Below, piece by piece: positions 1-5,155 of a DNA stretch of 29,298 bases. The position numbers were made by a program, and so were the translations under genes. The notes below the pieces were generated by a model. The model was given only the letters and a program-made list of their open reading frames with translations. It was not told the DNA's origin and searched no databases. Location: the IMG/VR virus record IMGVR_UViG_3300001847_000572, positions 1 to 29,298 of that record; one strand, given 5' to 3'. This stretch comes from a virus. The stretch's first letter is position 1; every line of letters starts with the position of its first letter.

Positions 1-1
1 A

Positions 2-550
2 ATGAATATTTTTTACTTACATAAAGATACACGAAAATGTGCTGAATATCATAACGATAAGCACACCGTGAAAATGATACTTGAATATGCTCAATTGCTT
101 TCTACTGCTCATCGGTTTCTTGACGGTACTCCCACTGTTGTCGTTAAACCAACAACTGGCAGAAAACGAATTTACTATCTTCTCTCTGATAGTAATAATG
201 ATTTGTTTTACCGTGCCACTCATATCAACCATCCTTCAGCTATTTGGGTACGTCAGTCTATAAAGAATTATATGTGGCTTGCTGAAATGCTTGAATCGTT
301 GTGTGGTGAATATACTTATCGGTATGGTAAAATTCACAAAGTAGAATCTTCTGGTTTGATGCAAGCATTGAAAAATAACATTCCTAAAAATCTTGCTGAT
401 AAAGATTTTACTGAACCGACACCTGCGATGCCTGATGAATGTAAAGTTTCAGGTAATTCAATCGCTTCATACAGGAATTACTATATAATGAATAAGACAC
501 ATCTGGCAAACTGGAAAAATCGTAGTAAGCCTGATTGGTATCCGACATAA
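2..550 (+). CDS. Conserved phage protein of unknown function (DKHxVKM-type)
   Basis: 182 aa, starting MNIFYL at base 2, so the gene appears complete although it abuts the window edge. The N-terminal part contains CAEYHNDKHTVKMILEYAQL, a Cys/His/Asp/Lys-rich motif that I recognise from hypothetical proteins of many T4-like and other aquatic phages. The function of that family is not known to me. No signal peptide or membrane segment is visible. The stop is followed 10 bases later by the next gene, preceded by the weak Shine-Dalgarno AAGGA, so it is probably co-transcribed with it. The upstream regulatory region lies outside the window. Confidence 0.8.
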   Translation: MNIFYLHKDTRKCAEYHNDKHTVKMILEYAQLLSTAHRFLDGTPTVVVKPTTGRKRIYYLLSDSNNDLFYRATHINHPSAIWVRQSIKNYMWLAEMLESLCGEYTYRYGKIHKVESSGLMQALKNNIPKNLADKDFTEPTPAMPDECKVSGNSIASYRNYYIMNKTHLANWKNRSKPDWYPT

Positions 551-560
551 GGAATTTGTA

Positions 561-863
561 ATGCCAACATATGTATTTCGTAATAAAGAAACAGGTAAAC
601 AATTTGAATCGTTCATGGGTATTTCAGCAAAAGAAAAATATATTGAAGAAAATCCAAATATTGAGCAAATTATCACAGAAGTAAATATTGTTTCTGGTGT
701 AAATAGTGGCGCAAAAGTTCCATCAGGTTTCAAAGATGTTCTGTCTAAGATTTCAGATGCACATCCACAAAGTCCATTAGCACAAAAACATAAAACTAAA
801 ACAATCAAAGAAACTAAGACACGCGATATCATAAAGAAACATGTCGCTAAAATGACTTCGTAA
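561..863 (+). CDS. Small conserved phage protein, FmdB-like N-terminus without cysteines
   Basis: 100 aa. The start MPTYVFRNKETGKQFE resembles the opening of FmdB-type zinc-ribbon proteins (MPTYEYRC...), but the protein has no cysteine at all, so it cannot form the zinc ribbon. The C-terminal third is Lys/Thr-rich and basic, which would suit nucleic-acid contact, but that is inference. AAGGA lies 7 bases upstream of the ATG. The stop codon shares its last base with the ATG of the next gene (TAATG), which indicates translational coupling with the exonuclease gene. Similar short proteins occur as hypotheticals in T4-like cyanophages; the function is unknown. Confidence 0.75.
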   Translation: MPTYVFRNKETGKQFESFMGISAKEKYIEENPNIEQIITEVNIVSGVNSGAKVPSGFKDVLSKISDAHPQSPLAQKHKTKTIKETKTRDIIKKHVAKMTS

Positions 864-1546
864 TGTTCAATTTTGTAAAACTTCCTGAATTGGATTTTGA
901 TTTAGAATCCATTACTACTGAATTTGGTAGGAGATATATTACACCAAGTGGAGAAAAGTATCCATCTGTAACAACGATATTATCATCTTATAATAAAGAT
1001 GCTATTATGGAATGGAGAAATGCTGTTGGTGAGAAAGAAGCAAATAAAATTTCAGGTCGTGCAGCACGAAGAGGAACAAGACTTCACAAGTTATGTGAAG
1101 ATTATGTAAATGGAAATCTTGGCGAATTGCAGCGTCAAATGATGATGCCTTTTGATAAGATGATGTTTCGCCAAGTAAAAAAATTACTTGATGAAAATTT
1201 GAATAACATTTATTGCCAAGAACAAGCCCTTTATAGTGATAGATTGAAAATTGCTGGTCGCGTTGACTGTATTGCTGAATGGAAAGGGAAATTATCAATT
1301 ATTGACTATAAATCGTCAACAAAAATCAAAGACGAGCGTTATATAGAGAACTACTTTATGCAATGCACGGCTTATTCGGAAATGTTTTTGGACTTGACAG
1401 GAAAAGAAATTGATGATATAATAGTCCTTATAGCAACTGAAGAAGAAGTGCCGCAAGTATTTGAAAAGAAGAAGTTTGACTATTTGGAAAGATTGAATAA
1501 ATATATCAGCAATTATTCTATGAGCATGGTTGCGAAAGCAGGCTAA
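863..1546 (+). CDS. PD-(D/E)XK exonuclease, RecB/Cas4-like
   Basis: 227 aa. The RecB-family nuclease motifs appear in order: GTRLH (His75), Glu120, GRVD (Asp135), DYK (Asp148, Lys150) and QCTAY (Gln167). In this family Asp135, Asp148 and Lys150 coordinate the metal and cleave DNA, and the Q-xxx-Y motif is diagnostic of RecB/AddB-like exonucleases. The protein is a stand-alone nuclease domain with no helicase part. Homologous single-domain exonucleases are common in T4-like cyanophages and probably act in recombination or host DNA breakdown. It overlaps the preceding stop by one base, so it is translationally coupled. No motif residue appears to be missing. Confidence 0.85.
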   Translation: MFNFVKLPELDFDLESITTEFGRRYITPSGEKYPSVTTILSSYNKDAIMEWRNAVGEKEANKISGRAARRGTRLHKLCEDYVNGNLGELQRQMMMPFDKMMFRQVKKLLDENLNNIYCQEQALYSDRLKIAGRVDCIAEWKGKLSIIDYKSSTKIKDERYIENYFMQCTAYSEMFLDLTGKEIDDIIVLIATEEEVPQVFEKKKFDYLERLNKYISNYSMSMVAKAG

Positions 1547-1587
1547 TCACCTATCCTACCTGTAAAGGAATAACACCATTTTTTGAA

Positions 1588-1640
1588 GTGTGAATGATTA
1601 TCACACAAAACACAAAAGATACCGGATTCGCTAAAGAATC
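1588..1640 (+). other. Gene-free gap with two small hairpins (no clear terminator)
   Basis: The gap at 1547-1658 holds no convincing ORF. It has two short inverted repeats. GTGTGA (1588-1593) pairs with TCACAC (1601-1606) across a 7-base loop. GATTC (1625-1629) pairs with GAATC (1636-1640) across 6 bases. Neither is followed by a T-tract, so I do not call a terminator. Confidence 0.3.
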
Positions 1641-1658
1641 ACACAGGATGCTCATAAA

Positions 1659-1916
1659 ATGAGATGCCCATATTTAACAAAAGACGAATTATGTAGTATT
1701 TACGAAACTAGACCGGAATGTTGCAGAAGTTTTCCAAGCAAAAGTCCAAATTGTTATGTGCCGGCATGGTGCGATTTAGATTGTAAAAATTGTAAAGATA
1801 AGTGTTGTAATTATATAAGTTTAGATAGTAAAACAGGAAATGAACCAAAGCCTATAGATTTTTATAGGTCACTTGACATAAAGTGTGAAAATTGCACTCA
1901 ATGTTGGGTTAAGTAA
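1659..1916 (+). CDS. Small cysteine-rich protein, YkgJ/CxxCxxCC-like
   Basis: 85 aa with 13 cysteines (3, 12, 21, 22, 32, 38, 42, 45, 49, 50, 76, 79, 82). Residues 10-26 contain ELCSIYETRPECCRSFP, which matches the closing signature of YkgJ-type Zn/Fe-chelating proteins (Y-xx-RP-xx-C-xx-FP). The CxxC...CC cluster at 42-50 resembles the opening signature of the same family. The two halves are therefore in reverse order compared with a normal YkgJ domain. A metal-binding role is likely but the substrate is unknown. An in-frame stop at 1632 excludes a longer N-terminus. The gene ends about 10 bases before the tmRNA acceptor segment and may share its transcript. Confidence 0.7.
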   Translation: MRCPYLTKDELCSIYETRPECCRSFPSKSPNCYVPAWCDLDCKNCKDKCCNYISLDSKTGNEPKPIDFYRSLDIKCENCTQCWVK

Positions 1917-1925
1917 AGAATTGCT

Positions 1926-1983
1926 GTATGAAGTGAAGTAAAAGGTGTTCTGGACGAGGGTTCGATTCCCTCCATCTCCACCA
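1926..1983 (+). ncRNA. ssrA: tmRNA acceptor piece (3' segment, upstream)
   Basis: This roughly 58-nt segment carries the 3' strand of P2, the T-arm, the 3' acceptor strand, discriminator A1980 and the encoded CCA (1981-1983). On its own it looks like a tRNA 3' half, but no tRNA 5' half lies upstream. Its acceptor partner is at 2082. The mature 5' end is inferred from pairing with 2249-2255. Confidence 0.85.
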
Positions 1984-1994
1984 TAAGGACTTTT

Positions 1995-2114
1995 ATGTTT
2001 GAAAATTGGCATTGGGTTTATATATGGGGCATAATAGTTTTTGTAAATTATATGTTTTGGATTATTAAGAGTCTTTTTGATGGGGATGCTCGGTTTCGAC
2101 AGGGCAATGAGTAG
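1995..2114 (+). CDS. Possible 39-aa single-pass membrane peptide inside the tmRNA spacer
   Basis: An ATG at 1995 opens a 39-codon frame ending with TAG at 2112-2114. AAGGA (1985-1989) lies 5 bases before it. The peptide starts MFENWHWVYIWGIIVF and has one strongly hydrophobic, Trp/Tyr-rich stretch at about residues 6-24 followed by Lys and charged residues, like a small inner-membrane protein. It fills the 98-nt spacer between the two tmRNA pieces and its last 11 codons run into the coding piece, so translation and tmRNA processing would compete. It may be a real microprotein or a chance frame; composition and RBS favour the former slightly. The function is unknown. Confidence 0.4.
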   Translation: MFENWHWVYIWGIIVFVNYMFWIIKSLFDGDARFRQGNE

Positions 2115-2167
2115 CGGAACAGACAGCACGGTAGGCGATGACCGTAAATCAAGCAAAACTCATAAAT

Positions 2168-2200
2168 GCAAACGAAAGCGTTTATAAATTAGCAGCCTAA
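2168..2200 (+). other. ssrA: tmRNA tag reading frame, ANESVYKLAA
   Basis: The resume codon GCA (2168-2170) opens a frame reading Ala-Asn-Glu-Ser-Val-Tyr-Lys-Leu-Ala-Ala, then TAA (2198-2200). It has the standard AN start and LAA end; the LAA terminus is the ClpXP-recognised signal in studied bacteria. The length equals the E. coli encoded tag (ANDENYALAA). The Lys before LAA, where E. coli has Ala, is unusual to my knowledge. An A at -4 from the resume codon, important for frame setting in E. coli, is present. Confidence 0.9.
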
Positions 2201-2208
2201 AAACTGCT

Positions 2209-2248
2209 TAGGGTTTCGGTAACTGTCCTAGTAACAGAATCAGTTACC
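2209..2248 (+). other. H-type pseudoknot after the tmRNA tag
   Basis: Two interleaved stems are visible. TAGGG (2209-2213) pairs with TCCTA (2226-2230), including one G-U pair. GGTAACTG (2218-2225) pairs perfectly with CAGTTACC (2241-2248). Loops are 4, 0 and 10 bases. This is the classical H-type layout of a tmRNA pseudoknot downstream of the tag. Confidence 0.8.
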
Positions 2249-2273
2249 ACTTTATCAAACTAAGGAGATTCAC

Positions 2274-2417
2274 ATGAAATTCGTTACCACACTTTTCGCA
2301 ATGTTGTTTGCTTCAACCGTTTTTGCTGCTGATGCACCTAAGAAAGATGAAGCAAAGAAAGAAGCACCTAAAGCAGAAGCTAAGAAAGAAGCTAAAAAAG
2401 AAGAAGCTAAGAAATAA
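2274..2417 (+). CDS. Small exported Lys/Ala/Glu-rich peptide with signal peptide
   Basis: 47 aa. MKFVTTLFAMLFASTVFA is a typical Sec signal peptide: Lys, a hydrophobic core and an FAA cleavage region. The predicted mature part is about 29 residues and is built almost only of Ala, Lys, Glu, Asp and Pro in a KKEA/KAEA-like repeat. A strong AAGGAGA (2262-2268) lies 5 bases before the ATG. The gene follows the tmRNA coding piece directly and ends at a terminator, so both could share one transcript. Similar short exported Lys/Ala-rich proteins are common in beta- and gammaproteobacterial chromosomes, which suggests a host-derived accessory gene. The function is unknown; an envelope or acid-stress role would be guesswork. 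Confidence 0.75.
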   Translation: MKFVTTLFAMLFASTVFAADAPKKDEAKKEAPKAEAKKEAKKEEAKK

Positions 2418-2429
2418 GTATATGGTTTC

Positions 2430-2460
2430 GGTGGGTTATCCTTAAACCCACCATCCTTTT
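2430..2460 (+). terminator. Rho-independent terminator after the 47-aa gene
   Basis: GGTGGGTT (2430-2437) pairs perfectly with AACCCACC (2445-2452) over a 7-base loop, followed by ATCCTTTTT. It ends the tmRNA/47-aa peptide unit. The T-tract runs straight into the late-promoter motif TATAAATA at 2461. Confidence 0.85.
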
Positions 2461-2468
2461 TATAAATA
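2461..2468 (+). promoter_or_regulatory. T4-type late promoter (TATAAATA)
   Basis: This is an exact match to the T4 late -10 consensus TATAAATA, recognised by the late sigma gp55. Initiation would be expected around 2474, only about 2 bases before the ATG at 2476, so the mRNA would be nearly leaderless. No Shine-Dalgarno is visible before that ATG. Confidence 0.6.
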
Positions 2469-2475
2469 TTATATT

Positions 2476-3168
2476 ATGAAAATACATATTGGTCCTTACA
2501 AAGAATGGCTCGGTCCGTATCAAATTGCGGAAAAGATTTTATTCTTTATTCCTAAACAAAGAGATGAATCTGGTTTTCCTCGCACCGCCGATGTTGTTCA
2601 CAATTTCGGTAAGTGGTTGTCTGAAGATAAAAATGGAAAAGATTCTAGACTAACTAAATTCTGTAATTGGCTTGAAAAAAAGCGCAATCGTAAAGTAAAG
2701 ATTCATATTGACAATTACGATACTTGGAATATGAATTCAACATTAGCGATGATTATTTTACCTATGTTGAAGCAATTGAAAGACACAAAACACGGTGCGC
2801 CTAATACAGATGATAAAGATGCGCCTGTTGAATTGCGTAGCACATCAGCACCTAAGAAAGAACACGACTACGATACTGATGGCAATCATTTCAAGCGTTG
2901 GGATTATATTCTTGATGAAATGATTTGGACTTTTGAACAATTGCATCCTGATACTGATTGGGAATCACAATATTATTCTGGTGAACATGATATTGTTTGG
3001 GAACCTAAAGGTGAATTGAACGAAAAAGGTAAACCAAAATTCTATGAAATGAAAAAAGGTCCTAAAGATACTTTTCAAATTGACATGAAAGGTATGCGAA
3101 AACATCAAAAGCGTATTGATAATGGTCTACGACTTTTTGGTAAATATTATTGTGCGCTTTGGGATTGA
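2476..3168 (+). CDS. Conserved phage protein of unknown function
   Basis: 230 aa. I recognise the pattern (DNYDTWNMNSTLAMIILPML, then HFKRWDYILDEMIW) as a widespread hypothetical protein of T4-like and other aquatic phages, always of about this length. The middle is Trp- and acidic-residue-rich. The C-terminus (about 190-225) is basic and aromatic. No catalytic motif, signal peptide or membrane segment is visible. It follows a TATAAATA late motif and a terminator, so it starts a new, probably late, transcription unit. An abundant late or virion-related role would be inference. Confidence 0.8.
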   Translation: MKIHIGPYKEWLGPYQIAEKILFFIPKQRDESGFPRTADVVHNFGKWLSEDKNGKDSRLTKFCNWLEKKRNRKVKIHIDNYDTWNMNSTLAMIILPMLKQLKDTKHGAPNTDDKDAPVELRSTSAPKKEHDYDTDGNHFKRWDYILDEMIWTFEQLHPDTDWESQYYSGEHDIVWEPKGELNEKGKPKFYEMKKGPKDTFQIDMKGMRKHQKRIDNGLRLFGKYYCALWD

Positions 3169-3176
3169 CTAAATAG
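3167..3176 (+). promoter_or_regulatory. Likely late promoter (GACTAAATAG)
   Basis: CTAAATAG lies just after the stop of the upstream gene and resembles the CTAAATA/TATAAATA late motif of T4-like phages. The same TGACTAAATA string recurs at 6229-6238. Initiation would fall near 3182, at the base of the hairpin at 3180-3205. Confidence 0.45.
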
Positions 3177-3179
3177 AAG

Positions 3180-3205
3180 TGTCGGCAATACACAATAAGC
3201 CGACA
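3180..3205 (+). other. Perfect 7-bp hairpin in the leader of the 91-aa gene
   Basis: TGTCGGC (3180-3186) pairs with GCCGACA (3199-3205) over a 12-base loop, followed by TTTATC. It could be a weak terminator for the upstream gene. If the late motif at 3167 is used, it would instead be a 5'-end stabilising structure. Confidence 0.5.
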
Positions 3206-3233
3206 TTTATCAACACACACACAGGAGAAACAA

Positions 3234-3509
3234 ATGAGTAATATGACACCCTTTGAAATTCGCCTTGACCTTCTAAAAATGGCGAAAGACATGTTGGAAC
3301 AAGAATATCAAACCCAACGTGAAAAAATTGTGACTGAATGGCAAATAAAGGTTGAAGCATCCAAAATCAATGGAAATGCGATACCTGACCATCCCGCTTT
3401 GCCACCTTATCCTTCAGAAACAGAAATAATAACAAAAGCACAAGCACTAAATGTGTTTGTTTCAAATATTGGTACTACACCAGAAGTAAAAAGCAAGAAG
3501 TCTGCTTGA
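3234..3509 (+). CDS. Small conserved phage protein, unknown function
   Basis: 91 aa. The N-terminal MTPFEIRLDLLKMAKDMLEQ and the central Pro-rich stretch PDHPALPPYP match a small hypothetical protein found in many T4-like cyanophages and relatives. The first 40 residues look like an amphipathic, coiled-coil-forming helix and the C-terminus ends in a Lys-rich tail. An AGGAGA lies 5 bases before the ATG. The gene is followed by a strong hairpin at 3517, so it forms a short monocistronic or leader unit. The function is unknown. Confidence 0.8.
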   Translation: MSNMTPFEIRLDLLKMAKDMLEQEYQTQREKIVTEWQIKVEASKINGNAIPDHPALPPYPSETEIITKAQALNVFVSNIGTTPEVKSKKSA

Positions 3510-3516
3510 TGTAATC

Positions 3517-3542
3517 GGAGAGAACTTTCGGGTTCTCTCCTT
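3517..3542 (+). terminator. Strong stem-loop, terminator-like
   Basis: GGAGAGAAC (3517-3525) pairs perfectly with GTTCTCTCC (3532-3540) around TTTCGG. Only two T residues follow before CAAC, so termination may be partial. It may also act as an RNA processing or stability element between the 91-aa gene and the hydrolase gene. Confidence 0.6.
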
Positions 3543-3560
3543 CAACAAAAAGGAGAAATA

Positions 3561-4103
3561 ATGCGTAAGAGCATTTTTGTAACTATATTTTTTATAGCGA
3601 CAATACTGAGTTTTAGTTTTATGATGGCAGAATCAAAATCTTATTATTTGCCATATAAAGTCGTATTCAATAATTTGGCAGGTGACGCACAAAAAGAAGT
3701 AGAATGTTTAGCAGAAAATATTTATTTTGAATCAGCATATGAACCTAACTCAGGTAAAATTGCTGTAGCATTTGTAACATTGAACAGAGTAAATAGTGGA
3801 CAATTTGCTAATACGATTTGTGAAGTTGTAAAACAGAAAATCAATAATGTTTGCCAATTTTCTTGGTGGTGCGAAGATAAACCACATGCAATTTCTACTA
3901 ATAAGTCATTGACAAATAGTAGCAATCTGTTGTATAATGATATTAGAAATTTGGCAACGTATGTTTATGTAAACTCTGATAAAATGAGTGACCCATCAAG
4001 AGGTGCTTTGTATTATCATGCTGATTATGTAAATCCTCGTTGGCCAAATATGATAAGGCTAACACAAATAGGTAGACATATTTTTTACAACAAAAAGGTA
4101 TAA
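3561..4103 (+). CDS. SleB-family cell wall hydrolase with signal anchor
   Basis: 180 aa. Residues 5-22 form a hydrophobic signal peptide or signal anchor after MRK, so the enzyme is exported. The rest matches the SleB/Hydrolase_2 family: CLAENIYFES (catalytic Glu candidates 52 and 57), IAVAFVTLNRV, a CQFSWWC motif at about 98-104, and the closing YYHADYVNPRWP. Family members are lytic transglycosylases or amidase-like peptidoglycan hydrolases of spores and bacteria, and are also used by phages as endolysins. A good AGGAGA precedes the ATG. The next gene, a small membrane protein, starts 2 bases after the stop, so the two are co-translated. It is likely the phage endolysin or a wall-remodelling enzyme; an exported (SAR-like) endolysin would need no classical holin. 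Confidence 0.85.
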   Translation: MRKSIFVTIFFIATILSFSFMMAESKSYYLPYKVVFNNLAGDAQKEVECLAENIYFESAYEPNSGKIAVAFVTLNRVNSGQFANTICEVVKQKINNVCQFSWWCEDKPHAISTNKSLTNSSNLLYNDIRNLATYVYVNSDKMSDPSRGALYYHADYVNPRWPNMIRLTQIGRHIFYNKKV

Positions 4104-4105
4104 AA

Positions 4106-4390
4106 ATGGAAGAAACTAACACACAAGAAAGCAAATCACTACTCAAACTTGATGTAACTATTGTTATTTGTTCAATGTTGGTATTGATATCCGCAATCAT
4201 AGGTTATTGCTATTATAATATTCGTGACCGTGAATTGATGGCAAACAATATTCAAAATGCTATTGAAAAAGGTATTGACCCAATGACAGTTCGTTGTTCT
4301 TATGCCAAAATTGACGATACGATTTGTGTTGCTTTTGCTATTACACATACTTCAACCAGTAATCCCGCAGTTACTTTGTCTAAAAAATAA
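4106..4390 (+). CDS. Small single-pass membrane protein
   Basis: 94 aa. A polar N-terminus (1-15) is followed by one strong transmembrane helix at about residues 16-38, then Arg-Asp-Arg and a C-terminal domain with GIDPMTVRCSYA. Similar small membrane proteins with a DP-xx-V-RC-A motif occur as hypotheticals in T4-like cyanophages. It starts 2 bases after the hydrolase stop, so a role in lysis or envelope interaction (spanin or holin-like) is possible, but it lacks clear holin features. It is followed by AAGGAG and dsbA. Confidence 0.7.
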   Translation: MEETNTQESKSLLKLDVTIVICSMLVLISAIIGYCYYNIRDRELMANNIQNAIEKGIDPMTVRCSYAKIDDTICVAFAITHTSTSNPAVTLSKK

Positions 4391-4405
4391 AAGGAGTTTT
4401 TCGTT

Positions 4406-4678
4406 ATGACAATCAAACAATTGGATGTGAATATTTTGTCTAATCCAGAAGATAGGCAAAAACTACTAAAAGTTATCAAAGACTGTTCTGATAGTATGAC
4501 ACGTGCTAAATCGGAAAAAGATTTTGTTCGTGAAGCAGTCGCAGAAATCAGTGAAGAATTAGAAGTACCTAAACGTCTTGTAAATCGCATGGTCAAAGTT
4601 TATCATAAGCAAAACTTTGATGAAGAAGTTGCCGTTCAAGACCAATTTGAAACTCTTTATCAGACGGTGGTAAAATAA
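4406..4678 (+). CDS. dsbA: DsbA-like dsDNA-binding protein (late transcription)
   Basis: 90 aa; T4 DsbA is 89 aa. The protein is a single helical domain rich in Lys/Glu. Its end, VKVYHKQNFDEEVAVQ...ETLYQTVVK, parallels the T4 DsbA end ALYHKDN...ELYDTVFSK. T4 DsbA binds double-stranded DNA near late promoters and modulates late transcription. Position supports the call: in T4, dsbA precedes 33, 59 and 32, and the same order is seen here. AAGGAG lies before the start. The next gene overlaps by one base (TAATG). Confidence 0.8.
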   Translation: MTIKQLDVNILSNPEDRQKLLKVIKDCSDSMTRAKSEKDFVREAVAEISEELEVPKRLVNRMVKVYHKQNFDEEVAVQDQFETLYQTVVK

Positions 4679-4941
4679 TGAAATTTACTTTTATTTGTGA
4701 AGATTTGGCTGATATTGAATATTCTGGTGGTATCAAAATTACTCATGAATTTGAACGCGATGATTTGTCAGGTATTCTTGAAAATTTCAAAGATTTTCTC
4801 GCAGGATGTTCTTTTCAAGTGCAAGATTGTATTTTAGAAATGAATCATATTGAAGAACCATATCCTACATCTAATCTTTCTGCTGATGAAATTTTGAATG
4901 GACCTAAATCTCTCAATGATGTTACAGATAATGCCAACTAA
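4678..4941 (+). CDS. Small conserved phage protein between dsbA and 33
   Basis: 87 aa, acidic. The opening MKFTFICED and THEFERDDL resemble a small hypothetical protein common in T4-like phages of aquatic bacteria. The function is unknown and no motif is recognisable. It is coupled by one-base overlap to dsbA and overlaps gene 33 by 11 bases, so it belongs to the dsbA-33-59 operon. Confidence 0.7.
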   Translation: MKFTFICEDLADIEYSGGIKITHEFERDDLSGILENFKDFLAGCSFQVQDCILEMNHIEEPYPTSNLSADEILNGPKSLNDVTDNAN

Positions 4942-5155
4942 AGATGAAATGGCCAAATTTGCAGAAGCGATTGAAGATATAGTTACAAAAACAGATTATA
5001 ATTATATTGAAGCAATCGTTCATCATTGTGAAACTACTGGTCTTGAGATAGAAGTCGCAGCAACACTTATAAATCCTAATCTAAAATCAAAGATTAGATG
5101 TGTTGCTATGGACTTCAATTTACTAAAAGGAAAATCTTCTCGGTTGCCTATATGA
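4931..5155 (+). CDS. 33: Late promoter transcription accessory protein gp33
   Basis: 74 aa from ATG 4931 (MPTKDEMAKF). This start is preferred over the upstream ATG at 4898 because the frame between them is entirely inside the previous gene and gp33 of related phages begins MPTxxEM. T4 gp33 (112 aa) bridges RNA polymerase beta-flap and the sliding clamp gp45 as co-activator of late transcription. The short form here is typical of cyanophage-like relatives. The conserved core is DYNYIEAIVHHCETTGLEIE followed by LIxxNLKSKI. The stop TGA overlaps the ATG of gene 59 (ATGA). Confidence 0.8.
   Translation: MPTKDEMAKFAEAIEDIVTKTDYNYIEAIVHHCETTGLEIEVAATLINPNLKSKIRCVAMDFNLLKGKSSRLPI

Larger units (their letters stand above)
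1926..2258 (+). ncRNA. ssrA: Circularly permuted (two-piece) tmRNA gene
   Basis: tmRNA rescues stalled ribosomes and adds a degradation tag. Here the 3' part precedes the 5' part. The upstream acceptor piece has T-stem GAGGG/CCCTC (1956-1960/1968-1972), loop TTCGATT, then CATCTCC, A and an encoded CCA (1973-1983). The downstream coding piece begins GGGGATG (2082-2088), which pairs with CATCTCC to form a 7-bp acceptor stem. Its third pair is G2084-U1977, the alanine identity G3-U70. The conserved GGTTTCGAC follows. CGGAACA (2115-2121) pairs with TGTTCTG (1946-1952) as P2. ATGAAGT (1928-1934) pairs with ACTTTAT (2249-2255), joining the outer ends. The tag frame is at 2168-2200 and a pseudoknot follows. 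Permuted tmRNAs are known from alphaproteobacteria, some cyanobacteria and some betaproteobacteria. The outer ends are approximate. Confidence 0.93.
2082..2258 (+). ncRNA. ssrA: tmRNA coding piece (5' segment, downstream)
   Basis: The segment starts with GGGGATG, the 5' acceptor strand, followed by CTCGGTTTCGACAGGG, the reduced D-arm region typical of tmRNA. ACGGT (2128-2132) and ACCGT (2141-2145) form a hairpin at the place of PK1, though I could not find a clean second PK1 stem. The tag frame and one downstream pseudoknot follow. The 3' end is inferred near 2258, just before the AAGGAGA of the next gene. Confidence 0.85.

Noticed and set aside
1873-1878. TTGACA as -35 box of a tmRNA promoter
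   Set aside because: A perfect -35 hexamer but no -10-like hexamer at 16-18 bases; it lies inside the cysteine-rich gene.
1944-1983. Stand-alone tRNA gene
   Set aside because: There is a T-arm, acceptor strand and CCA but no D-arm, anticodon arm or 5' acceptor strand upstream; the partner strand is at 2082, so it belongs to the permuted tmRNA.
1869-2156. 95-aa minus-strand ORF across the tmRNA
   Set aside because: It is antisense to the structured RNA; its content follows the complement of the tmRNA arms and it has no ribosome binding site.
4898-4930. Upstream start for gp33
   Set aside because: These codons lie entirely in the preceding gene and are not like gp33 N-termini; ATG 4931 gives MPTKDEM.
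5098-5151. Upstream start for gp59
   Set aside because: It lies inside gene 33; ATG 5152 overlaps the gp33 stop as ATGA and fits gp59.
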